Source: Rapana venosa
Taxonomy: Eukaryota; Mollusca; Gastropoda; Neogastropoda; Muricidae
Assembly: GCA_028751875.1 (NCBI GenBank)
Contig: CM054135.1
Span: forward strand, 7,513,924 to 7,577,923
Direction of reading: 5' to 3'
Length of the DNA: 64,000 nt
The notes beneath the pieces are model-generated. The model saw only the letters and a list, made by a program, of their open reading frames with translations. It was not told where the DNA came from and made no database searches. Position 1 is the stretch's first letter. Each line of letters opens with the position of its first letter. A program made the position numbers and the translations under genes. This document shows positions 43,597 through 56,059 of this stretch, one piece after another.

Positions 43597-43893
43597 AAAA
43601 AGTAAAAGGTAAAGGTGTCCCATAACCTATAAGGTCGTAGGGGAGCGAGGCATCAGAGGCCTCACTTCTCTAGGGCCAGCATATTGAGGGCGGCGCCCAT
43701 CTCCTCTCCCTCGCTGCTTTACCTTCCCTGACCCTAAAGAGGCAGGTACCCATTTACAGCTGGGTGAACTGGGGGAACTGTACTGAAGCCAAGGCGCGCA
43801 AACGGTCACCCATCCAACTGGTAACCACGCTGGACGCTGCTTAACTTGGCTGGGGGAAAGCGAGTGCTCCGACCACTGAGCTATCCCGTCCCC
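43597..43893 (-). mobile_element. S1 SINE (tRNA + 5S chimera), minus
   Basis: Nearly identical to the 42441 copy over its whole length, with the tail 'taaaaggtaaaggtgtccca'. Third complete member of the family. Confidence 0.9.
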
Positions 43894-44083
43894 ACGTGCT
43901 CCCTGTTCTAATGGCTGATCGATCAAGTCAAGTGGCCTATACCCTTAAAAGCTTGAAAATAGGAAATGGATTTCTCTCAACCAAAACCAACAACAGAAAT
44001 GAAGAAACAAAGAAAAAGCAAATAATGAAATGGAAAAGCCCCCAACCCACCAACAAAAACACTTTATATATATAATGTGTGTG

Positions 44084-44127
<44 letters not shown>

Positions 44128-44793
44128 TCTGAAAAGAAACAGGAATATACCTACAAGGGGAAAAGGGGGATCAGCTCGAGTCTAGAATCATGAAAATATG
44201 CATACTCCCCCGTGGGAATACCAGGGATAGGGGGGGGGGGGGGGGGGGGGGGGGGGGGAATCTGTCAGTATAAATAGCGTCCCCACTTTCTAGTAGTTCT
44301 GCAGAGTGACTGCAGTGTCTGTCTGTCTAGAAGTTCTGTGCTAGGAATTCCCTCTTTTCTATCCTACTTCTTGATTCAGCCGTGTTCCTTTTATTCCTGT
44401 CTCCTCCTTTATTGTCTATTTTCTGCCTTCTGGGTGGATTATTCCTGCCCTTTTTTTCCCCTCCAGAAAGACTTAAAAGATAGCAAATTTCTCCTACACC
44501 CAAATCAGATGGCTGGGCTTGATTTGTCAGGGGTAGCGCAACGCATTTTCGCTCATATGACAGACAACGATAGAGACGTTTGATATCTGAGCGTTCGACG
44601 ACGAAGAATAATAAAAGGCCTACATACAGAATTCATACCCCGCTCTCCCCTATCCCCCCTACCCAGTCAATCGGGTAATGCATCCGTTTAGCCAGAGAGA
44701 AAAAGTAACAGTAACAGTAACATATGGAATTTATATAGCGCTGAATCTTGTCAAGCAAACAAATCAAAGCCCTTAAAAAGTTAAGGGTAAGAT

Positions 44794-44827
<34 letters not shown>

Positions 44828-45404
44828 TTCCCTCCACGAAACCTTGAATGGTGATCTGGATGCTAGGTGGGTTTTTTTCCGGATGAGATGATATAGGGCC
44901 TACCAAGGTCCCGCGTGCAATAGGAAAATAACACCCAGCGACAGAAGTTGTCTCTCGGCTGGGACCTAAATATATTCACAACGACATGAAGTGGACCCAG
45001 TCATTCCATTTATACACGAGGTACTAGGAAATTAGGGGAACATTGATATTTCTTTTCTAGTATAAAGGCTACTGTGTTTTCTTAAGAATACAATTTGTCT
45101 GCTGACCTTGAAAAGTTGTCAAAATATAGTTACACAACAATTCCATGACTGGCAACTCTGATTTTTCAAATGAAGGGTTTGGGAAGGAACAAAAAGAGAC
45201 TAAATCTAGACTCTACTTATCAAACACATTCATAGATTTTTTTGTTTTGTTTTTTTGGTTGTCTGTTGTATGTTTGTTGTTGTTTTGTTGTTGTTTTTAG
45301 TGAAGTAAACAAGACACTTGGGGAAATATCCAGGCAAAAATTATGTCAAATGGGAGGATAATTTGAATTTGCTCTGGCAAATATATCTATCTATCTATCT
45401 ATCT
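43894..45404. other. Intergenic with microsatellites and SINE pieces
   Basis: (GT)n at 44078-44121, a G29 run near 44231, S5 (44198-44608), S4 (44715-44775), a C40 run near 44786-44824, then an S2/S3-like fragment ('ggatgagatgatatagggcc'). 45010-45380 holds nothing recognised. Confidence 0.75.
44198..44608 (+). mobile_element. S5 SINE, near full length
   Basis: 'actcccccgtgggaatacca', the G-run, 'tcagtataaatagcgtcccc', the pyrimidine middle, a degraded 'gatggctgggcttgatttgt' and the end 'gcgttcgacgacgaagaata'. Confidence 0.83.
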
Positions 45405-45712
45405 ATCTGTCCCGTAGTCTGAGGACCGTGGGGGCACCCTCAAAGACTCAACAACCAGTTCCCTCCGTTCCTCTCTCTGTTCTGCCTTTCTCAGGGTTTT
45501 GTTGAGTTCTAGGCCTGTCCATTCGCTGATGTTATCCTCCCAGCTCTTCCTTGGTCTGCCTCTTCTTCTTCCTCCTTGGATAGTGCCTTGTAAAACTGTC
45601 TTTGCAAGTCCTTTGGATCTTGTGACATGCCCATACCATTTAAGTTTACGTTTTTTCACGATCATTAGAAGGTTCTCATAGGGTCCAATGGTTTGCTGGA
45701 TTTTGTTCTGTT
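45405..45712 (-). pseudogene. LINE reverse-transcriptase C-terminal tail, fold-back arm 1
   Basis: The minus-strand frame reads KKRKLKWYGHVTRSKGLAKT then QGGRRRGRPRKSWEDNISEW and LRVPPRSSDYG, the standard C-terminal tail of many RTE/CR1-like animal retrotransposons. It is the mirror image of 46015-46282. The (ATCT)n run at 45388-45408 abuts its 3' end. Confidence 0.82.
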
Positions 45713-46285
45713 ATATATATCAAGTACCTGGGAGCCATTGTATCAGACCAGGGATCCAAGCCAGAAGTAGTATGCAGGACTGCACAGACAATAACAGCTT
45801 TGTCAAAACTAAACACCATCTGGAGAGATAAAAATATCTCACTTATCTCCAAGATCTGACTAATGCGCTCCCTTGTCATATCCATATTTCTGTATGCCTG
45901 TGAATCATGGACCCTGACTGCAGATTTGGAGAGAAGAGTACAGGCGGTGGAGATGAGATGCTTTTGGAGACTCCTTGGCATCTCCTACAAAGACCACATA
46001 AGCAACGAAAGCGTGCATAACAGAATCCAGCAAACCATTGGACCGTAAACTTAAATGGTATGGGCATGTCACAAGATCCAAAGGACTTGCAAAGACAGTT
46101 TTACAAGGCACTGTCCAAGGAGGAAGAAGAAGAGGCAGACCAAGGAAGAGCTGGGAGGATAACAACAGCAAATGGACAGGCCTAGAACTCAACAAAACCC
46201 TGAGAAAGGCAGAACAGAGAGAGGAATGGAGGGAACTGGTTGTTGAGTCTTTGAGGGTGCCCCCACGGTCGTCAGACTATATATA
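45713..46285 (+). pseudogene. LINE reverse-transcriptase C-terminal fragment, fold-back arm 2
   Basis: The plus strand reads IKYLGAIVSDQGSKPEVVCR, then LVISIFLYACESWTLTADLE and VQAVEMRCFWRLLGISYKDH, i.e. the thumb region after the RT domain, then KLKWYGHVTRSKGLAKT and the same tail as arm 1. An in-frame stop follows DKNISLISKI, and about 32 bp present in arm 1 are missing between IGP and KLKWYG, so it is dead. The 3' end runs into (TA)n/(GA)n at 46277-46320. Confidence 0.85.
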
Positions 46286-46286
46286 T

Positions 46287-46323
<37 letters not shown>

Positions 46324-46914
46324 CAGTGAACGGGGTATGGTGTCTTACCGACTGCGCCACAAATGAATCAACCCTTTGCCCTTTGACAGGTGCATGGTTT
46401 TCTGCCTTATCCCCTTCGAAATGAAAACATAGTTTTCTGGGATGGAAAATAGGAAAAAGATATATTGCACCCTTGCAAGTTAACTAGCCATATGACAAGA
46501 TCGTCTTATTAAGTCAATTTACACACAGCTGATAGGAAAAACTTTACACAACTTAGGGACTACGTTTCCTCTCCTTATCGCGCAGTTGAACCCTTCCGCG
46601 AAGCAACAGCTCGGACAGGAAAACCTGGGTTTTATGAGTGACCGGTCCTGGGACGTCTATGATCCAACAACCGTATAGGTTTGGACCTTTGCAGGGGTCA
46701 TGGACTAAGTGATTTCTTCTGTGCTTACAAGACTTGTTTATTGATTTGAAATTCACTCCAGAATCATCAGGTGCAATGGATATCAGCTGTTGTGACAATC
46801 TCAACTGCCATTCTCACCTGAAGCAAGTTTGGTCCTGAGGAACAGACCAAGTGGACCCAAGTCACAGTGATTATAGCGAAAGGTGTTGTGTATAGTTCAA
46901 CGTAAACAATCAAA
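46286..46914 (+). promoter_or_regulatory. Upstream region / 5' UTR of the MPRIP gene
   Basis: (GA)n to 46320, then unique sequence to the ATG. No SINE lies in the last 590 bp before the gene. The promoter is probably here but no TATA or CpG-rich block was identified. Confidence 0.45.
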
Positions 46915-47025
46915 ATGGCATCGAAATGTCGTAAGTTTGTGCCAAACATGTTCAATAAAAGCAAGTGCCAAGCATGTTTTGGATCTAAAGAGGCACATTC
47001 AGCAGAAGCGTTGGAGAACAACAAG
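46915..47025 (+). CDS. MPRIP: MPRIP / outspread orthologue, coding exon 1
   Basis: MPRIP is an actin- and RhoA-binding scaffold that targets myosin phosphatase to stress fibres; Drosophila outspread is its homologue. The ATG at 46915 has good context (tcaaaATGG). It encodes 37 residues, [20 protein letters not shown] then [17 protein letters not shown]. The human N-terminus has the same CRKF...N-FNKSKCQ-CF block, a Cys-containing family signature. The donor GTGAGT at 47026 is phase 0. Intron 1 is 6.7 kb. This start is chosen because homology begins within a few residues of it. Confidence 0.93.
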
Positions 47026-47560
47026 GTGAGTTGGCGTGTTCTTCGAGACATTTGACTAACTGGCGTGTTTCACTCAGATCGCTCATTCGTGACATTAGAT
47101 CATCTTCGATTTGGTGTCAGTTTTGTCGTCTGCTTGATAGATTGTGACTTGAGGCCTTGTCCAAATCGCGTGCAATAGGCTATTTCTCAGTTAAGTGAAA
47201 TGTACTCGTAAAATGTTAGAATTTGTTTTGTTTAAATATTCAAAACTTTGTCGCGCAGAGACTGCAAACAGATTAAAATAAAAAAAAGTATGCGCGAACA
47301 TTGGAAGCTTGAAAGTTCTTTCTTTTCTTTTGCCATGTGTACGGTTACCGTGGCAGCAGAAAGTACAAAGAAGTTCGTGTTGTCTTTACACACACTGACA
47401 ATGAGTGGCTGACTTTATAAAGAGAGAAAAAATGAGTGGCAAGCAGTAATTTATAAACATGTACTTTAGTGTACGCCCAGATACACATCTTTGTGCAAAA
47501 ATAATGCATTAGAGTGCACATAAGTGACCATGTCTATATTTGCATGTGAACACACTCTCT

Positions 47561-47562
47561 CT

Positions 47563-47598
<36 letters not shown>

Positions 47599-47782
47599 TT
47601 AGTCTCTGAAAGTCATATAGTACACACACATGTGCGTTCACACGCACACATACATATAAACACACACATGCATGCAGTGATGCACACATTGTATACACAG
47701 ACACACACAGACATACTCAAAGACACACACACACACACACACACACACAAAGGGACCTCCCCCCCCCCCCCCCCCCCCCCCT
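47561..47782. repeat. (CT)n, (CA)n and poly-C cluster
   Basis: CT repeats at 47561-47593, CA-rich sequence at 47620-47750 and a C21 run at 47760-47780. Confidence 0.93.
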
Positions 47783-47787
47783 TTTCT

Positions 47788-48005
47788 CTTCAGATGAGGC
47801 TACAATTATAAACTGAGGCTCCATGTGAAATTGAAAACACACACAGAACATCTTGTGCAAATTTGAAAACCTGTACCTGTTTGGAAGAGCAGGCCATTTG
47901 TGCTAGTGGGAATGAATGACAAAATTAACAAAACTGCATGCACATGGGAACTGGATGTAAAAAAACACTTTAAAAAGTGCTTAAATTCTATTATCCTCAA
48001 AATAA
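47788..48005 (+). mobile_element. S2 SINE copy
   Basis: 'cagatgaggctacaattata' to 'ctattatcctcaaaataaaa', diverged but colinear with the 38519 copy. Confidence 0.8.
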
Positions 48006-48754
48006 AACTTAATTACACTCTACCTCTATTGGCCCTTGACTACACACACACACACACACACACAGTCACACACACACACAGTCTCACACACACACACACA
48101 CTCACTCACACACACAGTAATGTTGACCTGTACTATGCAGTCTATGGCAGTTTTAAAAGTTCATGTTCTTACTAAAAAAAATAGAAATCAAACTTTATAC
48201 TCAGAGGAACTGTGACTGTGAAAATGAGGGAGCAGTTGTAATATCTTTTATTTATGGTAAATTTAAATTTTATACTGCAAAACACAAGAATACAGGCTAC
48301 AGCATACACGCTGCATAGTAATTAGTATTTAATTATCTTACAACACCAAGTTACAGTCATTCTATGCTATGTTAGTATGTATCATTGTATGCCACACCAA
48401 ACCACTCCAGACCAAATGATGGCAAATCACACAAAACGACACCACACTGCACCACCCTACAGAAATGAAACACTGACCATGAGATAGTGAAATTGCATAT
48501 GGAAGGAAAAAAGACTCATCAAATGTTAATAAAATCATGTCCTTGCTCAGTTTCTTAGCTGGTTTTGATGTACAAAACTTTACTTAAGCAGAGTAGTGGA
48601 GCATGGTACTGTAGTGTAGTCTTTCGTTTGTAAACACCCTAGAACAATCTGTGTGAACAACTTGTCAGTTCAAATTGCTTGATGAAACTGTACTGCATTA
48701 TCAATATCAGTGATTATCACCAGTTTATGATACACTAAACTCTAGCGTAGTTAG

Positions 48755-48827
48755 TTAGTAGCTATGTATGTACATTACTGATTAGGTTAATTAATGTTCA
48801 TGGTGTGAGTGAATTGAGCGTGTGCTT

Positions 48828-48886
<59 letters not shown>

Positions 48887-48976
48887 ACACACAGTAGCTA
48901 TGTATGTACATTACTGATTAAGTTAATTAATGTTCATGGTGTGAGTGAATTGAGCGTGTGCTTGCACACACACACA

Positions 48977-49037
<61 letters not shown>
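48755..49037. repeat. 135-bp tandem duplication ending in (CA)n
   Basis: 'tagctatgtatgtacattac' through 'gagcgtgtgcttgcacacac' is present twice (48760 and 48896), each copy followed by a CA run of 60-70 bp. Confidence 0.92.
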
Positions 49038-49039
<2 letters not shown>

Positions 49040-49917
49040 TCTAAAACATTGTGTCATTATGCATACATGTATGATGTAATAATGTGTAAACACATAATGA
49101 GATATAATACCTGTAGTATACATGCACATTTTAAACAGTATACATTTGTGTGTAAATCACTATGTACTTGTATTAATTATGTTTATAGATAATACAGTAA
49201 ACTCTGTAAAGTGTGCATGCTGCATGTGTTTGAACTATATGATTTATAAACTTCTTGTTGCATGTGTTTGAACTATTTAACTAAAACTAAAGTACATTCC
49301 TTTGGACAATGATTTTTTAAAACTAGTTGTGAAGGGCAGCATACTGTTGACTTGTAATGTTTTGCCACAAAAAGGAACTGAACACCATTTTTCCCCCTTT
49401 AAATTGTGAATAGTCTTAGAACTAGAAGTTTTGTCCTGTCACTTCAGACTTACAATTTAAACAAAGCAAACACAAAAACAAAACAAAAACCACACAAAAC
49501 CCCAAAACAAACACAAATCAACAACATAACCCAACATTTTCAATTTCATACAAATTAAGCGTGTACTTTATAATTATAGTTTATGAAATTCTCAGCTACA
49601 GTGTCATTTGCAGTCAAATCTTGAGTACAAGTTTATGTTTGAATTTTTGGCCCCAAAGAAGAATTCAAGGTGATTTGAATTCATTTTAGTGTCATGAAAT
49701 GATTGCTTAGATATTTTACAATACATAATTTACAATAGATTTTTTTATAGACTATATTAGTATATTATGTATAGTATTAATTCAATTATCAGTTTCACAA
49801 TGTATTCATGTACGCACTATTAATTCTACAAACATGAGGGCTTCACTGAAATGTGAACAACAGTCAACAGTGACTAATTTCAAAGCAACTTAAGAGCATG
49901 CCAAGTGACATTGACAT

Positions 49918-50013
49918 TGACCACACACACACACGCACACACATGCACGCACACACAAACACACACACTGACACAGTCTTACACACACACACATAGAGTC
50001 AGACACAGACACA

Positions 50014-50068
<55 letters not shown>

Positions 50069-50590
50069 CACACACACCACAACTTCATTAATTAAATCTC
50101 TTTGGACAGTGTCATTGCCTCGGTCATTTGGTGTGAATGTAATATTGCGCTACAAACTTGCACTATAATATTAATGCTAATAATAGATCTGCAGGTCAGA
50201 AACTGGTAGAGGACTGGGGAAGAGAGTCCCCAGGAGTGTTGACCAGTACTTATTGGATTTGTCACATCAAGCAAAAACTTAGAACACAGTTTTTGATTAG
50301 CTTTGCTGCTCATGTTGGAATTACTTTGTCGCAGTGTCAGTGTGTGTCACTGTGTGTGTGTGTGTCACTCACTCAGTCACTGTGTGTGTGTATGTGTGTG
50401 TGTGTGTTTGTGTGTGTTTGTGCATGTGTATGTGTGATTGTGTGTGTAACTGTAATGGGTATTTGTGTATAAATTTTAATGTTTCCCATGGTGTGTGTGT
50501 ATACAGTGTGCGTGTGTGTGTGTGTGTGCAAAACTATTGATCACTCAGTATCAGTATCATGTTTGTGTGTGTGTGTTTGTGTGTGTGTAT

Positions 50591-50648
<58 letters not shown>

Positions 50649-50709
50649 AAGTCAACTGTCAAGTCAAAAACACTTTAATCATCCCATGAAGCCATTGAAG
50701 GGCAATTAC

Positions 50710-50769
<60 letters not shown>

Positions 50770-51112
50770 AACTGTCAATATGTTTGTGTGTGTAGGGGGA
50801 AGGTGGGGGAGGGTTAGTACTAGCAGGTTTTTGTTGTTGCTACTTACTATGCTTTTGAAATGCCATGTTATTTTAACTTATTTATCAGCTTTATACTTAA
50901 GTTAAATCCATACACACTAATGCAGCCTCATTCAGGTCTCTGTTGTTGCAGTACCACTGACACTTTGATAGCAGTCTGGTTAACTAGTGGTTGCTTAGCT
51001 CTAGAGACACAGACACACACAGGTCTACACATAATTTGTTTTCACACACACACACAGACACAGACACACACACACACACACTCACACTCATACACACACA
51101 GTCACACACACA

Positions 51113-51194
<82 letters not shown>

Positions 51195-51237
51195 ATTACA
51201 CTCACACACACAGTGACACACACACACTCACACTCAT

Positions 51238-51312
<75 letters not shown>
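49918..51312. repeat. CA/GT microsatellite region
   Basis: Runs at 49918-50080 (CA), 50340-50660 (GT), 50716-50768 (GT) and 51045-51310 (CA). Between 50640 and 50715 is 'gggcaattacaata', shared with 33860. Confidence 0.95.
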
Positions 51313-51313
<1 letters not shown>

Positions 51314-51545
51314 ATGAAACAGTAACAGATTTTGAGCCTACACATCTGCTAGGATGTCTGAGTGGTCAAAAGAGAGTGATAGAGATTCAGAGAACTTTCT
51401 CTTGTGCCTTTTTCAGGGCTGCAACTCTTCTGTCCTTTTGACAAACTTTCTAAATCTGTCTTTGAAACTTGAATCATGATGCTGAGTAATATTAGCAACT
51501 TTTTTTGTTGTTTACTTAAGAAAGTTCTGTCAGCAAAAGATTTTG

Positions 51546-51549
<4 letters not shown>

Positions 51550-51576
<27 letters not shown>

Positions 51577-51586
51577 TCTGTTTAGA
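51550..51586. repeat. Poly-G tract of about 37
   Basis: Uninterrupted G run followed by tctgttt. Confidence 0.95.
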
Positions 51587-51982
51587 GTGGGTTGCTTGAA
51601 AGTATCTTCAATTTCACTGTCAATTTTCAGTGTTTTCTCCCCCTGATATATCTGCTAGGGACTATCATTACAAGTACAATCAATAGCTTCTGACTCTGAG
51701 TGTGTTCATGACTGCATGATTTCCATTCTTCCTTTTCGGAGTTTTCCCCTCTGAAATTGGACCATACATGATGTAGTGTAATCTCTGCATCAGTTACTGA
51801 GTTAGCCAGTGGAAATTTTAGGGCCATAATGAAATCTGACGCTGGTAGTCATGTGTACAAAAGCTGCCTTTTACTGTTAGAACCAGATGGTGCAAATTCC
51901 ATCTGCTACAAGTTTGTAATTTTGTTGTGTTCAAGAAATAGAATTGGTTATTAAGTAGAGTACAGTATAACAAATAACATCA

Positions 51983-51986
<4 letters not shown>

Positions 51987-52052
<66 letters not shown>
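51987..52052. repeat. 66-base poly-C tract
   Basis: Uninterrupted C from 51987 to 52052, the longest homopolymer in the window. Confidence 0.95.
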
Positions 52053-52239
52053 ACATTCCCTGTTTCAGCATGCTCCCTTTTTTTCATAAAAATATGTTAG
52101 AAATGTGAAACAAGAAAAGAATCTTTCAAGAACATTTCAGAGATTTCTAAGGAAGGTAGGATGCTTGGAGACCAGTGGGTAAAGTAACCAAAAAAAGTCA
52201 ATGGCTATAATTTGATTAAAGGATGGTAAGCCCTAAACA

Positions 52240-52370
52240 AATACTGTTGCAGACAGAAAAAAAAAAGAAAAAAAAAAGGGTGGTGCTGCTCTAGTGGCGA
52301 CATGCTCTCCCCAGGGAGAGCAGCCTGAATTTCACGCAGAGAAATCTGCGTGACTTAAAGTGGTACAAAC
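52240..52370 (+). mobile_element. S3 SINE, 3' portion
   Basis: 'caaatactgttgcagacaga', 'agcagcctgaatttcacgca' and 'cgtgacttaaagtggtacaa'. Confidence 0.83.
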
Positions 52371-52938
52371 AAATAAATAATAAGTTATACAGTATAATAC
52401 AGTACTTCAGTAGTAACTTTAGTAGTAAGGAGGAAGATATGGGTTATAAAGTTTTGCTGTAACTGGTAAATGAAGGAGCCAGATGGGCGTGCATAAAAAA
52501 ACCGTAAATGATAATTATACTCAGAGCCTCCTCTCCCTAATCATTCCCATTTCCAACATTCCCCCTTCCCCTTTCTCCCACTTTCCTCTTTACTCCATAC
52601 CAGATTTTTTTTTTTCTGAGACAACTTGTCCATTGTACTGGGCACATTCCAAGGCTGACAGTATGCATGCCCTTGATGTGTAATGACCACCTTCACCACC
52701 CTGACCACCCAGCAACCACCACCACCACCCCCTCCTGTCCTAAGTACAGACCTGGGGCCAGAGACTTGAACAAGTGGGCAGAGAGTTTGCCACAAGTGGG
52801 CAGGTTTCAATGGTTCCTGTGTGACAATATGCTCTTGACCTCTTCTCTCTGCACAAGGCTAACCCTGTTGACATTAGGGACTACCGCAGCAGGCACAGTA
52901 GTTAGGCTGTTTAGTGTTTAGGTTCAAAGGGAAGGCTC

Positions 52939-52971
52939 TGACTGACTGACTGACTGACTGACTGACTGACT

Positions 52972-53005
<34 letters not shown>

Positions 53006-53097
53006 TGTTGTTGTCTTCAATTTAACGTCTGTTCACTCTTAGTGATATTAGGTGTGTGTGTGTGTGTGCAAATGTGTGTGTGTGTGTGTGTGTGCAA

Positions 53098-53128
<31 letters not shown>

Positions 53129-53185
53129 TGTGTGTGTGTGAGTGCATCACTGTGAGTGTGTCACTGTGTGTGTGTTTGTGTGTGT
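52939..53185. repeat. (CTGA)n and GT/GTGTGCAAAT repeats
   Basis: Eight ACTG units, then GT runs punctuated by 'gcaaat' three times. Confidence 0.93.
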
Positions 53186-53712
53186 ATGTTTATTATCCTA
53201 TATCTGTGCATGCACACGATGGCACAGACAATAAACTTTCACACTCACAGTCAGGGTTTTTAAAAAAAAAAGATGTGTGTATACACTAAGAAATTAAAAC
53301 AAATAAGAGCTGAAATTATAGAAGCTAGTACATGATGATTTTTCTGTTAAATTTATAGAACTTACTCAGTCTGGCAGAAATTTTCAGCTTACAGAGGAAA
53401 GGGTTGTAGATAGAGGTAATGATGTAATGTACACATAAGTATATATGTATATGTGTGTACTGTAGTGTGTTTTCTTGTTGGTTGGTGAATTTCAAATGGT
53501 ATAGATTTTGAAAAAAAAAATGTCTGGGAAATTCTGGAAAACATGTTGTATAATATGATTGTACTTTTTTTGTGTAGTCTTGCCTTTTCTGTGCAGATAT
53601 ATCCATGTGTTATTGAAAAGTTATTTCAGTTTTGCTGCGTATTTGATTGTTTTAATCATCAGAAGGTGGTCTGTCAGATGTGTTATATGGATTCTCGACA
53701 TCTCTGTTGCAG

Positions 53713-53793
53713 GCGTCAAGAAAAGTGTCCAAATGTGGCTACCTTTTTGTCGCTCCCAACTTTGACTTCAGCAATCCCTTGGATAGAACTCGG
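53713..53793 (+). CDS. MPRIP: MPRIP / outspread orthologue, coding exon 2
   Basis: Twenty-seven codons, [20 protein letters not shown] then NPLDRTR, between acceptor ctgttgcag and donor GTAAGG, both phase 0. It starts the first PH domain: [15 protein letters not shown] lines up with human GGWLLLAP-TDFDNPVHRSR. In the first strand the human Trp is replaced by Tyr (GY instead of GW). Residues 38-64 of the protein as assembled here. Confidence 0.92.
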
Positions 53794-54565
53794 GTAAGGG
53801 CTTTTATGAACATATCATTGTCATTAGCTCTTTCTGTTAATCCCTGCATAGAAAAAAAGTGTACTATGTACATTATACTTTATTAGGGGTTAGGTATGCT
53901 CAAAATGTTTTACATTTTTTTTGGTCTAAATGGTCGCTTCCTCCATAAGTCTGCTCTTCTCTCCCTGTATCTCTGGACAGCATTTACTATTTTTGTGGGG
54001 GAGGGGTGTGTGTGTTAAAATGTTCACATTTCCTGCTAAGTTGTTTATTTTTCAGGGCATAATTCACACATGTTGTAGTTGTCTACTTTCTCCCGCACAT
54101 CACGTTTGTTTGTTAGATAGTTTAATTTTAGCTTTTATTGGACAATGCCAGTCCACCACTTTCTCTCCCCCTTCCCTTCTCTTCCATCCCCCTTTAGTTT
54201 AAAAAAAAAAGTACTAAAAATAGTTCAGCATGGCTGTCTAGCCTTATACATACAAGTTTATATATACCACCAGCAGGCAGCCTTATCCTTGGTCCCCAGC
54301 TCCCAGTTTGGCAGGGATTGGGGGCCTAGCGGAAAGGGGGGCTTTAGAGGTGTTTTAGAGGGATTAAAACCTGCAGAGTAACCAGAGGCAGTTTGACATG
54401 CCCCCCCCACTGCCTGCCACTGTGAGAGGTGACAGCGGGCAGGCAGAGAGAGAAGAGATAGAGATAGAGCCTGAATATTTTAGCCAGTGGCAAGAAGGAG
54501 AGATGGGGAAGAGAGGGGGAGGTGGGTGAAGGTGGGAATACATGTCAGCTGTCAGATCACGTTTA

Positions 54566-54772
54566 ATCCAAACTGATAGTGGTTGTAGCAGCAGATCTAT
54601 AATGAATGATGTAGACCTGCACTTGTACAGCTGAATCCAAACTGATAGTGGTTGTAGCAGCAGATCTATAATGAATGATGTAGACCTGCACTTGTACAGC
54701 TGAATCCAAACTGATAGTGGTTGTAGCAGCAGATCTATAATGAATGATGTAGACCTGCACTTGTATGGCTGG
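54566..54772. repeat. 69-bp tandem repeat, three units
   Basis: 'aatccaaactgatagtggtt' ... 'gacctgcacttgtacagctg', three nearly identical copies. 69 is a multiple of 3, so the minus strand is open; this is taken as coincidence. Confidence 0.95.
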
Positions 54773-55094
54773 TCAGAAGTCAGCAGGGGACTGACTGTCT
54801 TGGTAGGTAAAACTTGAAGTGCATCACTGCTGTCTGGAGTGAAGCAGGCGGCTTGCTGTTGGTTGGTTGATGCAGTCCTACACTGGATGAAACTCCACTG
54901 GACTCTGATAATGTACTTGTAATCAACAAATAATTACACCACTTGTCTCAGGACCTTTCTCTTCTTTTTTGTTTCTTGTCAACAGTACACAATTTGTTTA
55001 ACTCACTATTGAAGAAATGCTCTTGCAGATTAGTCAGGACAGTTAAGGGAAGTACACAGATTCTGTTGCATCAATGTTGAATTTAATTTTTTAA

Positions 55095-55345
55095 AATCTT
55101 GTAAAGCAAACTTACTTTAAGTATGTTTGATGCTTTTTATTCTATTACATGCTATCTAAAAACACAACCCCCCCCAAATAACAGAAAAACAGAAAAAACA
55201 AACAACCCAAACAAACAAACCCCCAATTCAGCAGATTGTGAATTATAATTATAAAAAAATCTTGTAAAGCAAACTTTACTTTTAAGATGTGTTGATGCTT
55301 TCTTAGTTCTATTACATGGCTATCTAAAAACAACAAACCCCCCCC
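55095..55345. repeat. 162-bp duplication with C/A homopolymers
   Basis: 'atcttgtaaagcaaacttac' ... 'ctatctaaaaac' occurs at 55097 and 55259, each followed by C- and A-rich runs. G runs follow at 55494-55513 and 55568-55582. Confidence 0.88.
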
Positions 55346-56059
55346 CCCAAAAAAAAAAAGAAAAAAAAAAAGAAAACAAACAAAACCCCAACCAAACAAA
55401 CCAAAAAAAAAAAAAAATTTAAAGTCAGATTTACGTTGTATATGTACACTGTTTCTTTTTTTGGTGTTATTGTTAATTTTAGGAGGAAATTTAGGGGGGG
55501 GGGGGGGGGGGGGTGGTGAATACAAAGAGACAGATTGAGGGGAAGAATAGACAGATTTTTTTTTTGTTGGGGGGGGGGGGGGTGTAAACAGATGGAGAGG
55601 GAGGGAGGAAAAGAAGGGTGGAAGGGAATACACAGAGGTGGAGGGGAGACATAGAAAGATGGAGGGGAGGGATAGTTGGGTGACAGGAGGAGTGTCAGCT
55701 CGTGTGATCTGACGATGATATATGGTCACTGGGTGAAGATGCTGCTGACCTAGATCTGCCTTTGAGGAGATCTGTTTTCCCAGCAGTCAGCTGTGGCTCC
55801 CGCTCCATTTCTTACTGAAAGTCCTTTGCATAAGATGATTTATAGACAGATCCATGGTTATTGTCATGAGAATGATGAGTTTGCAAATCTTGTATCGTGA
55901 AAAATCAAGTCCCTTTTGCAAGTTTACATATACACACAAACCCATCTATTTTAAAAGAAGAAAATAGATAGAAGAGGGAGGCAGCAATGGTGGTGGCATG
56001 GATGACATGAACAATATACCCAGCATGGAATCTGTGGCTCTGTGGGGCTCAACCTGCCT

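Larger units (their letters stand above)
47026..53712. other. MPRIP intron 1
   Basis: 6.7 kb dominated by CA/GT microsatellites, two homopolymers, an S2 and an S3 SINE and a 135-bp duplication, listed separately. 48180-48750 and 49200-49900 are AT-rich with nothing recognised. Confidence 0.8.

Noticed and set aside
55145..55729. 194-codon minus-strand frame
   Set aside because: Driven by poly-G/poly-A runs and a local duplication; Pro/Phe low complexity only.
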